A stretch of DNA of 64,000 nt from Vanilla planifolia (lineage: Eukaryota; Streptophyta; Magnoliopsida; Asparagales; Orchidaceae), in NCBI GenBank assembly GCA_023846275.1, contig CM043872.1, forward strand, positions 28,882,670 through 28,946,669, in the 5' to 3' direction. The position numbers and the translations under genes are program-made. Positions within the stretch are counted from its first letter, which is position 1. Every line of letters begins with the position of its first letter. Below are positions 55,101 through 64,000 of the stretch, piece after piece. The notes beneath the pieces are model-generated. The model was not told where the DNA came from, did not search any database, and was given only the letters and a program-made list of their open reading frames with translations.

Positions 55101-58100
55101 CAACTGAATTAAGTCAGCAAACATTTATGAGAAACAAATAAAAAACACTAGTAATAAAAGAAAAAAAACCAAAGCTAAGTCAAAACTAGGCCATTTCAAT
55201 TGAAACATTGAAACATTGAAACCACAGAACAACAAGTCCTGATGCTAGTTTCGAATGATTTTGAGCAAAACTAAAATCCTTGGTTATTCTATAAAGAGTG
55301 AAGGACCAAGAAAAGGTAAAGGAATGTGAATAGTAAACTTAAAGTTTTTTAATTGACAATTTGATAACAAATCTTATGGTCCTATTATATGCTATTAAAT
55401 TCTAAATCATTTCTCATTTTTCAAAAATCAAATCATCATTAGAATTGTTCTTGGGAGAGGGTACATACCAAATCACCAATTTCTTAAAACAAACTATTAT
55501 GTTTGACAATATTATATACATTTTAAAATTGACATCCATTTTGACCTTAACACGTGAGTTCTCAACTCAAGATTTGTTTGATATAATTGTTGTTAAATAT
55601 CGACTAATTTATATCATTTGAAAAATATTATATTTAAATAATATTGAATAAATGTTTGTTTGTTAACTAATTATTAAGAATATTCATTAGATTGATTTGT
55701 TGTGTGATGAGTAATTTTTTTTATTTTAAATGCTGAAAAATAAAGTGAAGAAATAATTATTATAAAAAAATGTTTTTTTGCAATTTATAAACAGTACATG
55801 ATGACAAGAAAAATGCATTTTGGACAAAAAAGGCAATTTCCAAATGCAACCAACCAAATGACTTCTTTATTTGTAAACCACCTTTTGCTTAAAAATAAGG
55901 TTTGAAGATGCCACACAAAATGCAGCCTCGATAGCAACATATTTGGAATCCCAAGTGGTTATGCATGTTAAAAGCAAAAACACAAATGAAGGCAGCTCAA
56001 CTAGAGAAGCTATAATATGAAAAAACATTATAATAAAAAATGCATCAATAAACTCTATAGCTTCCAAATAACAATGAATTGCTAATAAGAAAATGACTAA
56101 AAGGTATTCAATCTCAAAAGAATCAGTTGATGTGACATATTTGGAACTCTAAGTTATTATGCATATTAACAGCTATAAAAACATAAAAAAAATGAGGCAA
56201 AACATGCAGAAAAGCTATTATATAGAAAAGCATAATTACTAAAATTCTATAGCCTTCCAGATCCTAAGTGAACTGCCAATGAGACAATTGTTAAAAGGTG
56301 ATTCATCTCAAGAGAATTATTAGATAGGAGACAGCAATGAGCTGCTTAGAAGTATAAATTAAGCTTTGCATTGCAAATAAGAAATAGTATAACAAAGCTT
56401 TTGACAAACAAATTAAAATACCACTAATACAACTTTACAACTATAGAAAACCATTAATCAATTTAGAGTACTCGACAATGTACAAATTGCAGCATACTAA
56501 AACGTAAAACAACTTTAGCAGTACGTAAAAGCCATATATCATTTAATGAATATTCAGAACAAAACAAATTATTTTGTCATCATTTGACTATGCAGCTTAT
56601 AATATTTAAATTTCAATACAGTAATACAACTTTACAACTATACAAAATCATTGGTTAGTCTAAAGTGCATGGCTGTGAAACAATTGCATATGCACATGCA
56701 AAACAACTTTAGAATTAAGGGAAAACAATATCTTCTTTAATGAATATTCAGAACAAAATAAATTATTGTTTCATCATTTAACTATGCAGCTTATAATATT
56801 AAAACATCAGAAAAGAAGACTTTTCTTTAGTGTGCACACTCAATTGCAAGAATCACATAATTTTATGTTTGAAAACTAAAGATAAAACCAAGTTGATTGC
56901 TTTGATATGAAGTCGCTTCTAACTGAGGAGAAATAGAACAATAATTTGCCTTATAAAGGATGAGAGGTGCTTTAGTTGTTGTTTCTAGTAATATAAAACA
57001 TTCACAGCCTAGGCCTTTAATGAAAGCAATGTAAGAAAAGTAAAAACAAGGAACAGGTAAGAAGGTTATCAAGGAGGTTGATATGGGATCCAAATAAGCA
57101 CCTTGATTCTTGTACTTTTCGTAAAGGTGGGAGAGTTCTGTGTAGTTTGCTGTTGTCAACCCACTGCATTTATAATAGCAGGAAAGAATTATAAACAATG
57201 CACCGGAATCACCCTTCAGAAGTACTTGCCATGAATGCCTCAAGAACTGTGCATAGCATGCTTACATGCTTCCACAAGAAAATCTCTTACCACTTAGAAG
57301 CAACATTGACAATTAATAGGACCTTCCCCTTGAATTTGCTAAGAGAAATATCCTTGCCATCAATATCCTGCACCAAACACACGCATCTATTAAAAGGAGC
57401 CATTAACAACAGAAGAATTGACTGAACCATACAAGTGAAACAACAAAACTAACTAGAAAAGTGATTACAATCAGAATTCTTAACAATGACATCAACATTT
57501 CTTCTCAGCAATCTAGACAAGTTAGCCTAAACAAGGGCATGCCAATAACTTTCTTGATCCTTCGTCAAAACAGCCACACCAAACCACAGATGAACATGAA
57601 CAAAAAAAAAACCAAAAAGAACGTTCCATAAAGGTCCAATTAAATCTCAAAATATAATATGAACAATGGCAGGAACTCCAATACCCGCAAGAAATTTATC
57701 TTATTTTTATGAAATAATGAAGATAAAGCACTATTTATTATTATATTTGGAAACTCAAATGGTATGATATTCAACATTTCATTTGATTTCTTAAAAATTG
57801 TCCAAATGCTGTTGAATCGAATTCAAACACATCCACAAGAAAAAAGGGCAAAACTTTTATCATCTGTAATGTTAAGTGCAAAAAAGATAAAATTTAATTC
57901 TATATTGTAAATTGAGTATAATATTATAATTTTTATACACAATTCGTAAGAAAATCCTTATTTGCTTAAGGTTTTAATTATTAGTACTCATTTAAGGGTA
58001 CATCAAGTCCTACGTAGACCTCCATTTAATCAAACTCTCTTAGTAAATATTACTAGAATTAAGTTTAGTAGGGGAAAAGCTAAGTTTAATTAAAATCAAG

Positions 58101-59299
58101 TAATTTGTGACTTTTAGTTGACTTTAATGTTTTTTTTTTTTTGCCATGGTTGAGTAAAACTTCGATAATCACTTAGTGCCTTGATATGACTAAATATCTC
58201 TTGATATCCAAAAGATGCTTGAGGATACTACTAAGTTTTCATGGAGCTAGTTAAGCATCATTTAAGTGGTTGATGTATAAATCCCATGGGTTCATTTATG
58301 GTAGAACAATTGGTATAACTCCAATGCAATACAAAAGGCATGTTGGACCACATTGACACTTTTAATGCTTGACATGATATACTTAATTAAAAATTTTCAC
58401 AATTAGAGGAAGTAATAAACAATGTGGATAAGTTACTCATTTGAAAAGGAGATATTAAATTACAAGTGAGTTTTGTATCCTTCTTTAACACAGAATTAGT
58501 TTTTTAATATAATTAATGCAACTCATATTAACATGCTTGAGCCTTTAGATTATTGGACATCTAATTGAAGAAACATTAGGCAAAATTTAGACCCTAATTT
58601 GATGTTCTCTTAATACATACAAACAGAATTACTTAAATTTATTAGAAATAAACATTTAGGATGTTTGGTTCGAATAAATACGAGAGGGTAAGTGAGAAGG
58701 AAAAATATGACATAGAAGTGAAACTTAATCCAAATAATGCTACATAATTTTGCTTCTACATACCGTAAGACTATACTCCTATGTATTTAGTTTAGTTGAC
58801 ACTTGCGTTTAGTATTAACTGCTAAACAAAATTTACAAGAAATTTGTGTCCTTTTTAACTTGTTCTAAAAATACGAAAAAAAATTATTTTGCCCTGTTTT
58901 AACTCCGACAAAACAAAGCAATCAAATTATCTGTGAAGGCATTTTAGTAATTAGTAGAATTACTTCTTCAAAAACAATGGACTAGAAGGGCACACAAGGC
59001 AGGAGGATTCGGCGTCCGACCTTGACGGTGAAATCATGTATGCTCTTATCAGTTGCAGCGGTGGCGTAAGCGACTCCCGGTGTATGTTGCCTCTTCGTCA
59101 CAAACCCGGGACTCCTTAAGCTCCGCGCGAAGAGCCAATGATCCAAACCGACATGCCTGTTAGAACCCAACGAGAAGTTCATCGATGGGCAGTGAAATCC
59201 TGAAAATACTGTAGATGAAGTCCTTCCAACGGTGGCAGCGGGCGAGGGAATCCCCGCAGGGAATAAAGAGGCGGCGGCAGCGTAGACCAAATTAGTCAT
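37167..59299 (-). CDS. GPX: Chloroplast-targeted phospholipid hydroperoxide glutathione peroxidase
   Basis: Thiol peroxidase reducing lipid and hydrogen peroxides with thioredoxin as electron donor (known for plant GPX). Exons on the minus strand: 59021-59299, 57291-57367, 57102-57163, 48735-48853, 48468-48635, 37167-37196. They total 735 bases, 244 residues plus TAA, every junction GT-AG and in frame. Residues 1 to about 80 are rich in Ala, Ser and Arg with few acidic residues, a plastid transit peptide ending near [11 protein letters not shown]. The catalytic core follows: NVASKCG with the peroxidatic Cys (TGT, not a selenocysteine TGA), [14 protein letters not shown] with the catalytic Gln, [13 protein letters not shown] with the plant resolving Cys, and IKWNFEKFL with the catalytic Trp. 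It ends [17 protein letters not shown]. The peroxidatic Cys codon is split by an intron (TG/T). Introns 3 and 5 are 8.2 and 11.3 kb because of retrotransposons. The exact paralogue (GPX1 or GPX7 type) cannot be decided by eye. Confidence 0.95.
37435..37840 (-). repeat. 3' LTR of first copia element
   Basis: Pairs with 42821-43280. The clearest match is the right half: GGGTCTTATATATGACCCATT with ...GATCTTGATATAACTTAT here, against GGCTTTATATATAACACATT with ...TATCTTGATACTACTTAT there. The copies are strongly diverged with indels, so the insertion is old. Confidence 0.6.
40749..41000. repeat. Three diverged tandem units, period about 100 bp
   Basis: AATGTATAGTATAGACTAAA at 40749, AATGTGTAATGTAGGTTAAA at 40851 and GATGTATATTGTCAAATATA near 40949 head three units that share CTCAATGATTT...GA(A/T)ATG(C/T)CAAGTTAAAGA with decreasing similarity. 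They lie inside the first copia element. Confidence 0.75.
42821..43280 (-). repeat. 5' LTR of first copia element
   Basis: In element orientation it starts TGTATGATAAG and ends just before a TGGTATCA-type primer binding site. It contains a short TA microsatellite (about 43121-43142). Confidence 0.6.
43343..43942 (-). repeat. 3' LTR of second copia element
   Basis: About 600 bases, aligning with 47705-48310 along its whole length. Shared words in order include CAATATT(G/A)TAATTATAG or TATAGGTACG, GAAGAAT(A/G)TTAAC, TTAATCTCT, AACTT(C/A)A(A/G)AGAGTAAC-like, TTCTCTTCAA and CTTCATGA. Divergence is high by eye, roughly one third of positions. Confidence 0.75.
47705..48310 (-). repeat. 5' LTR of second copia element
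   Basis: In element orientation it begins TGTAAATATCAATTC at 48310 and ends close to 47705, followed by a degenerate primer binding site. Partner of 43343-43942. Target-site duplications could not be recognised. Confidence 0.75.
49328..49352. repeat. (ATT)8 microsatellite
   Basis: About eight perfect ATT units in GPX intron 3. Confidence 0.95.
49680..50375 (-). repeat. 3' LTR of gypsy element
   Basis: GC-richer than its surroundings. It aligns with 53996-54690: GGAACAAAA...TCGATTTG(G/T)TTG, CAGCTATGACGCGAGGCGAC/GTAGCTACAATGTGAGGCAC, AAGCTCTTAGGATGAGAGAG/AAAGCTCTAAGAAGAGAGAG, GAGAGGTAGGAGAGCT(C/T)GGGAGTAGC. Divergence is clear. The outer ends are approximate. Confidence 0.75.
53996..54690 (-). 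repeat. 5' LTR of gypsy element
   Basis: Partner of 49680-50375. The shared block GTGAGAGGTAGGAGAGCTTG near 54590 is the easiest landmark. No convincing primer binding site was recognised next to 53996. Confidence 0.75.
55890..56290. repeat. Tandem duplication, period 198 bp
   Basis: ACATATTTGGAATCCCAAGT at 55937 and ACATATTTGGAACTCTAAGT at 56135 begin two diverged copies sharing TTATGCAT(G/A)TTAA(A/C)AGC, GAAGC/AAAGC TAT, CTCTATAGC(T/-)TCC and AATCTCAAAAGAAT/CATCTCAAGAGAAT. In GPX intron 3. Confidence 0.85.
56400..56800. repeat. Tandem duplication, period 197 bp
   Basis: AATACAACTTTACAACTATA at 56426 and again at 56623, with later shared words TTTAATGAATATTCAGAACA, CATCATTT(G/A)ACTATGCAGC and TTATAATATT. 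Better conserved than its neighbour at 55890-56290, with nearly the same period but unrelated sequence. Confidence 0.9.
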
Positions 59300-59915
59300 C
59301 GAATGAGATATCCAACTTTTCTCTTCGAGAGGACAACAAAACGAACTGCTTCAAAAAATTGTCGATCAAGATAGCGCTTGATGGAGTTTGTTGAGCAAGG
59401 ATGGACACAGAGGCGGCGACTGGCGAGAAGCTGCGCCACGTATTCAATTTAGCAATAGTGCACTCCATCGACGCCTATCAATTATACCCGAAAGAAACGT
59501 CGCAACTTTAAATATGAAGAATATACCCTAATTTAGGAGTCCATATCAAAGGACATTTTGTTTATCAATTTTTATTTAACAATGCATCATTTAAGAGAGA
59601 GAAAATCGGGTAGACTGCGCCTGTAAATAATAAAATTATAATCCTATGTTTATTATTTTAAATATATTTATTTGCGGGCATAGATATAGGTGATGGGGAC
59701 AAATAACAAAAGCATGGTTGGATTAACAAAATCCATAAGCAATCAATAGAATTGTGGGCATTCAATCATTTTTAAACCATGAATTTACAAAACATCATCA
59801 ACCAAACAATACAATAGAATTGTTTCACAAAGCAGTATCAGCACTACACAGCAGACAAATGATCAACCAAATAAATTGCATCTTTAGGTGATTTCCGAGT
59901 TAGGTTTACATCTCC
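59300..59915 (-). promoter_or_regulatory. GPX 5' UTR and promoter; ING 3' flank
   Basis: Only about 616 bases separate the GPX start codon from the ING stop codon. The part next to GPX (59300-59480) is GC-rich and probably holds the 5' UTR and core promoter. In GPX orientation it includes ATACGTGGCGC near 59430-59445, an ACGT-core/E2F-like sequence. The part next to ING (59500-59915) is AT-rich and should hold the ING 3' UTR. No exact transcription start or poly(A) site can be set. Confidence 0.5.
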
Positions 59916-61692
59916 TCACTTGCTTTTCTTGCGCTTTGGTAGCCCAATACAATTAGGACAATACCATTTTCCTTTGGGTTGCTCCTTCAAACCAACGCAC
60001 CCGAAATGGAACCACTCGATCTTGCACTGAGGAAGAAAGGTTCAAACAAGTTTTAGCTGGAGAAGCATAAATTTAAAACAGATAAAAGTACACCAGTAAA
60101 ACAAGTACATCAGGGTTGTCACAAGCAACCATCTCCCCATAGCTGACTTGATTACAGATGCAGTAAGTGGGTTCATTTGGGTCAACTGGCAATTCCAAAT
60201 CTATGTGAGGCTGGAGCTCCATCACTGGGGCTAACCGTGCTCTGTGTTAATTACAGAAAGCAAAACAAAGGGAATTCAGTTAGGAATACAACGAACTGGT
60301 TGACAAGAACCGCATGGGATAAGAGACAAACTTCTTCCGACCCCCTCGACCACTTGAACCAGTTCTTCCAGATTTTGTGGTACTCGAAGGATTAACTCCA
60401 GATGATGCACTGGCAGCCATTTCCCTTTCTGTTGCCCAAATAACATTTAAATATAGACATCAGAGAGATTGAGACTTTAAGGCATATTTTTGGGTGTTGA
60501 TTTTATCAAGAACAATTCCTTAAAAGACTTTCATCAATCACAAAACAAAACCACCTTGACGAAGCTCTTCCATTTTTCTCATAAATTGATCAAGTTGCTG
60601 GATATGAGCATCAACCTACAAATACACAAGATGAAAGGAGACCATGGAAAGTTTGAATGCGTGGCGAATAGACATGCCAAATCCTGTAACTACAGACTAA
60701 GGGGATATATGATGGAGGTGCTAATAGATGCAAATGTCAAACAGAAGAGCATATGCTTGATTTTTATAATAACAGTATCTATTGATTATGGAAAACTCTC
60801 TGCCAAACAAACTTTTTGCATTACTTTCCAATAGTTATCAGAATTACAAAGCTAGACTTTATTTGCAATAGAGTTAATGTAATTGAAAAATCTGATATCG
60901 ATTCATAGTAAAAGTAATGGCAAAATAATATCAAAATGGGAATGGATCATCTATGCAATATGTTTATTGAATCTATAAAGGAATGCTGTTTGACTGCAAA
61001 GAACAACAATTTTAATTTGAAAACATGTTAGTAATAACGAGGAACTCCTGTTACCATATCGTAAGCTTGGGTGGCTAGAGCCACCTTTTCATCAGCAATA
61101 CGAACACAATGCTTTTGCTCATCAATTGCCTCATCTGAAAAGCTGATGCCCAAAATGTCAGGTGAAAGATCACCGGAATCAATTTTGTGCTTAATTTCAA
61201 TAATTTCTTGTTCACAGCGTTCTTCATTCTGCCGCTGACTGGCTGTAAGTAACGGCAATATAAAAATGCTTATCCATTAATACATATGCCACATGATTGG
61301 AAATCGGGAATGAAAAATTTGGGAAAATAAAACTAAGATAGCCTTTTATAGTTACATTCAAAACAAATGTTTCAGATTCCGGGAAAAATCATGGCATCCA
61401 AGCAAGCAACTATCTTTGGGTACTGACAACAAATTAATGGTTAGGGGTTAGCGATAGAGGATTAGAGACACTGGGTTTGGGCTTTGAATTAAAGGTTATG
61501 GTCAAAATAAGAGGAAAGATAAGAAAGGTGCAAAAACAAATATCAAAGTCAATTGTGTTTCAAGTTATGCATGGTAAGTTAAATTCACGTGATGATAGAG
61601 ACAACCAAAGAGAGGTATACCTTGTAAACTTGTGTCAAGCTCTCGTATCAGGCCATAGGTTCGCTGGAGCATTGCAGGCAATGATTCCAAGC
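59916..61692 (-). CDS. ING1: ING1-type PHD-finger histone reader, first exon missing
   Basis: Inhibitor-of-growth family protein: its PHD finger binds H3K4me3 and it works with histone acetyltransferase complexes (known for the family). Exons on the minus strand: 61621-61692, 61055-61242, 60555-60615, 60332-60428, 60109-60241, 59916-60026, with phases agreeing and ending in TGA. The visible product is about 220 residues. It has an N-terminal ING helix region ([48 protein letters not shown]), a Ser/Gly linker ([19 protein letters not shown]), [18 protein letters not shown], and a C4HC3 PHD finger with ligands in CIC, ACDNPDC, WFHFGC and WYCPNC. It ends in a basic KRKKSK tail. The PHD finger is split by an intron before its fourth Cys. 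Only some 10 residues are missing compared with the family; the first visible exon starts in phase 1 and needs an upstream exon to its right. Confidence 0.93.
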
Positions 61693-61734
61693 CTGAAGGA
61701 AAATTAAGATAAGAAGTACTTAAAAGCCAAAAGC

Positions 61735-62590
61735 AGCTCCAACCTACAGCTGAAGAAAGTAATCTATTATACGTCAACAAAAAAATGATATAATGCACGG
61801 CATAGCTACCAGGATGGTATATACTTCTGACTAACAATGATTCATAGCAGTACAAATTAGCGATCATGCATCAGCAAGTAATTTTCATTGTTTGGAAGAT
61901 AATTAATTAATTTGAGCGATAAGTACTATTAATGCTAATTACAAGCATTCATATTTTAGTAATCAATTGACAGTAGTAAAGTAGCTTGATAATTGGTCAT
62001 TCAGTTTTTTTTCATACCAATACCTAAAGCAGCATTTTCTAGTCCAATCTTTACATGAGTATTTTCCCAAACCATATTACATAAACTCACTTGTAAAAGC
62101 ATAGTTTCTAGATGTACATTGTGTTTCTTCTTTGTAAGAGAGTTTTACTTTAGTAAATAGGATTTTTCCAGTCCACAGCTGAAGAAAGTACTCTATTATA
62201 CCTCTGAAAGAGAATGACATAATGCAGTGCAAAACCTAACAGGATATTATATACTTTGGACAAACTTGAAGTTCTCTTGACAGAACAAATTAGGGATCAT
62301 CCGTCAACAAATAACTTTTAGAGTTTGGAAGACAATTAATAGCTAGCACAAAATTGAATACCAAGTATTATTAATGATAATCACTACCATTCATATTTTA
62401 TTGACAAATTGGCACTACTAAAAGAGGTAACTTGTTAATAATTGGACATTAAGTTTTTATTTATACCACTACCTGAATTAGCATTTTCCAGAATAATCTC
62501 TGTAGGAGAATTTTCCCAGCCCATATTACATAAACCCACTTATCAAAACATAATTCCTTGATAAATGTTGTGTTGCTTATTCTAATATAT
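61735..62590. repeat. Tandem duplication, period about 430-450 bp, upstream of ING exon 2
   Basis: CAGCTGAAGAAAGTAATCTA at 61747 and CAGCTGAAGAAAGTACTCTA at 62176 begin two copies of about 400 bases. They share, in order, TTATAC, AGGAT(G/A)(G/T)TATATACTT, ACAAATTAG(C/G)GATCAT, GTTTGGAAGA(T/C)AATTAAT, ATTCATATTTTA, GCATTTTC and CCATATTACATAAAC(T/C)CACTT. Divergence is moderate, with indels. It lies where ING intron 1 is expected. Confidence 0.9.
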
Positions 62591-63031
62591 TTTTCCTTTA
62601 TTCAATGGGATTTGCCTTTTGCCCACTTTAGAAGTGAACGAGAAGTTCATATAATTGTACATGGGTTCACTATAAGTTTGTTTGTGCATCAATGCGTATG
62701 ACTGAGAGCTTGTTGTAGACAATTAAGGAACAAGAATAAACAAAGTTGCAAAATATATTGAAGCAAATATGGATCCTCTGCATAAAAGAATAATAGATAT
62801 GCATGATAGATTCTTCTAACAACCTACCTGTAACCTGGTCAAGACATCAAGAAATCTTTTGCCATCATGACTAATACTGAGTTTGATTACAAAGCATTAC
62901 AATTTAATGTTGAGAAACATCAGTTTTGCTCCACTGATCCAAAACCTAGTGAATATCATGACGTTTTGCACCATCTTATGCATACTTTAAAAATGTATAA
63001 TGATGTTCTCTAAATTGTTACAATTGCTTAC

Positions 63032-63340
63032 CTTCCATGGCTTGGCTTAGTGAATCAAAATCCATTAATATTCTTGATGCTTTGTTCTAAGATGATTACG
63101 TCAGTGTGGACTGCTTGCTAGCCTGCAAAAGGGAAACACCCAGTCATTTGATTATAGCTCTACAATTTTCTACTACGAGACCTAATAAATGCAAAAAATA
63201 TATATCTATAGAAGGCTGGGAAACATAATTCTTTCAGAAGCCAAGAAAGAAACATTTCGGTGGAAGCATCACAAGGAGTACATTCCTTTGCCAAGATTAT
63301 AGGCATTACATCAGATAAATTCCCTTTCTATCTTGGATAT
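63032..63340 (-). pseudogene. Degenerate duplicate of ERH exon 2 with flanking intron
   Basis: On the minus strand the segment 63032-63122 matches ERH exon 2 (35493-35586). It keeps an AG acceptor (GCAG), a GTAAG donor, and the run KASRILMDFDSLSQAMEG against RASRTFMDFDSISQAMDG in ERH. It carries two in-frame stops (TAA and TAG) in the first half and is three bases shorter. The flank 63123-63340 also matches ERH intron 1 (GCCTGCAAAAGGGAAACAC against GCCTGCACAAGAGAAACAC; GGTGGAAGCATCACAAGGAG against AATGGAAATACTACAAGGAG), and weaker similarity extends left of the exon. Because intron sequence is retained, this is a DNA duplication, not a retrocopy. No other ERH exon is seen in the window near it. 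Confidence 0.85.
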
Positions 63341-64000
63341 GCACTGATTCAAAGAGTAGATACTTGATGGCCAAACATTAGCTAACTTTGGAGAAAACTA
63401 AAAATGGGGCTTTTATGTTCACTTTTCTCATAAACACATAGCCATAGAAAAAACATTCATGAAAATTCGCAATAACTTAAATGTAATTGATTCAAGGTCT
63501 TATTTTCTAATCCTCCCAAAGACAACACATCTCAACCAGATTGACTTAACCATACTCTTTTGGATAACAAATAACCCAGCAAAATTTTGATCTATATATT
63601 ACAAGAACCGAAAAAGAAAAAATAGAAAACTTAGAAAATGTAATAACAATAAAGGGTGGACATGGATCGTCAATGATCAAATGACCTATTTTAGGTTTAT
63701 TTAGTTATCAAACAACCCATCTTTGAGAATGACTTAAGAAAATCTTTTTGGCAAAAATTGTTAGATATATCACGCAGTGCATGTGTAGCATGTTCGATTA
63801 AAAATAACAAATGAAATGCTATCTAGTGGAATGCTCATTTAAAAACACTTACAATTGCAGAAACACCATAGAGTCAGTTTAAAAAATTAATTAGCGAAAA
63901 GTTTTACTAATACGTCAAGAAAAGCCAAAGAAAGTGGCAAAACTTACGACACCAACAAGCACCGATGGTACAAAAATATATGACTAAATTTTGATGACAA
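63341..64000. other. Right edge, no feature recognised
   Basis: AT-rich DNA with no exon, repeat or transposon domain that I can support. The missing ING first exon and any ERH-like exon 1 would be expected here or beyond the edge. Candidate donors at about 63850 and 63947 are in the wrong phase for ING or lack an ATG. Confidence 0.5.

Larger units (their letters stand above)
48854..57101. other. GPX intron 3, about 8.2 kb
   Basis: Bounded by donor CAAG/GTGC next to 57102 and acceptor ATACAG next to 48853. It contains an ATT microsatellite (49328-49352), the deleted gypsy element (49680-54690), a T16-type run near 54908-54922 and two tandem duplications (55890-56290 and 56400-56800). Nothing recognisable remains in 54.9-55.9 kb. 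Confidence 0.85.

Overview
This is a stretch of nuclear plant DNA, most likely from a flowering plant. The evidence is the overall AT-richness, clear GT-AG introns, three plant-type housekeeping genes plus a plastid-targeted one, and Ty1/copia, Ty3/gypsy and plant-type LINE remnants. The species cannot be fixed from the sequence. Introns are unusually long (up to about 14.4 kb) and full of decayed retroelements.

Four real genes were found, all on the minus strand. From right to left they are: an ING1-type PHD-finger histone reader (59.9-61.7 kb, first coding exon not identified); a chloroplast-targeted glutathione peroxidase (37.2-59.3 kb, six exons, complete); Enhancer of rudimentary homolog ERH (30.9-36.1 kb, four exons, complete, with an exon 1 that codes only for the start Met); and the 5' part of RRC1/SR140, the U2-snRNP-associated splicing factor (5.0-24.1 kb, seven coding exons visible, the rest beyond the left edge). 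Splice sites and phases were read by hand and join without a frame break in every gene.

The space between exons is mostly decayed mobile DNA. RRC1 introns hold two LINE remnants. GPX intron 5 consists almost entirely of two copia-type LTR elements lying end to end; without them it would be about 0.46 kb instead of 11.3 kb. GPX intron 3 holds a gypsy element that has lost its RT/RNase H/integrase core. Every retroelement I can orient lies on the same strand as its host gene. Introns and intergenic DNA also carry many old local tandem duplications with periods of about 35-430 bp.

A degenerate copy of ERH exon 2, with flanking intron sequence, lies at 63.0-63.3 kb upstream of ING. It has two in-frame stops and is a DNA-level duplicate pseudogene. 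I see no operon-like or defence-like system, no CRISPR array and no RNA gene. The genes share no pathway, although RRC1, ERH and ING all act in the nucleus on splicing, transcription or chromatin.
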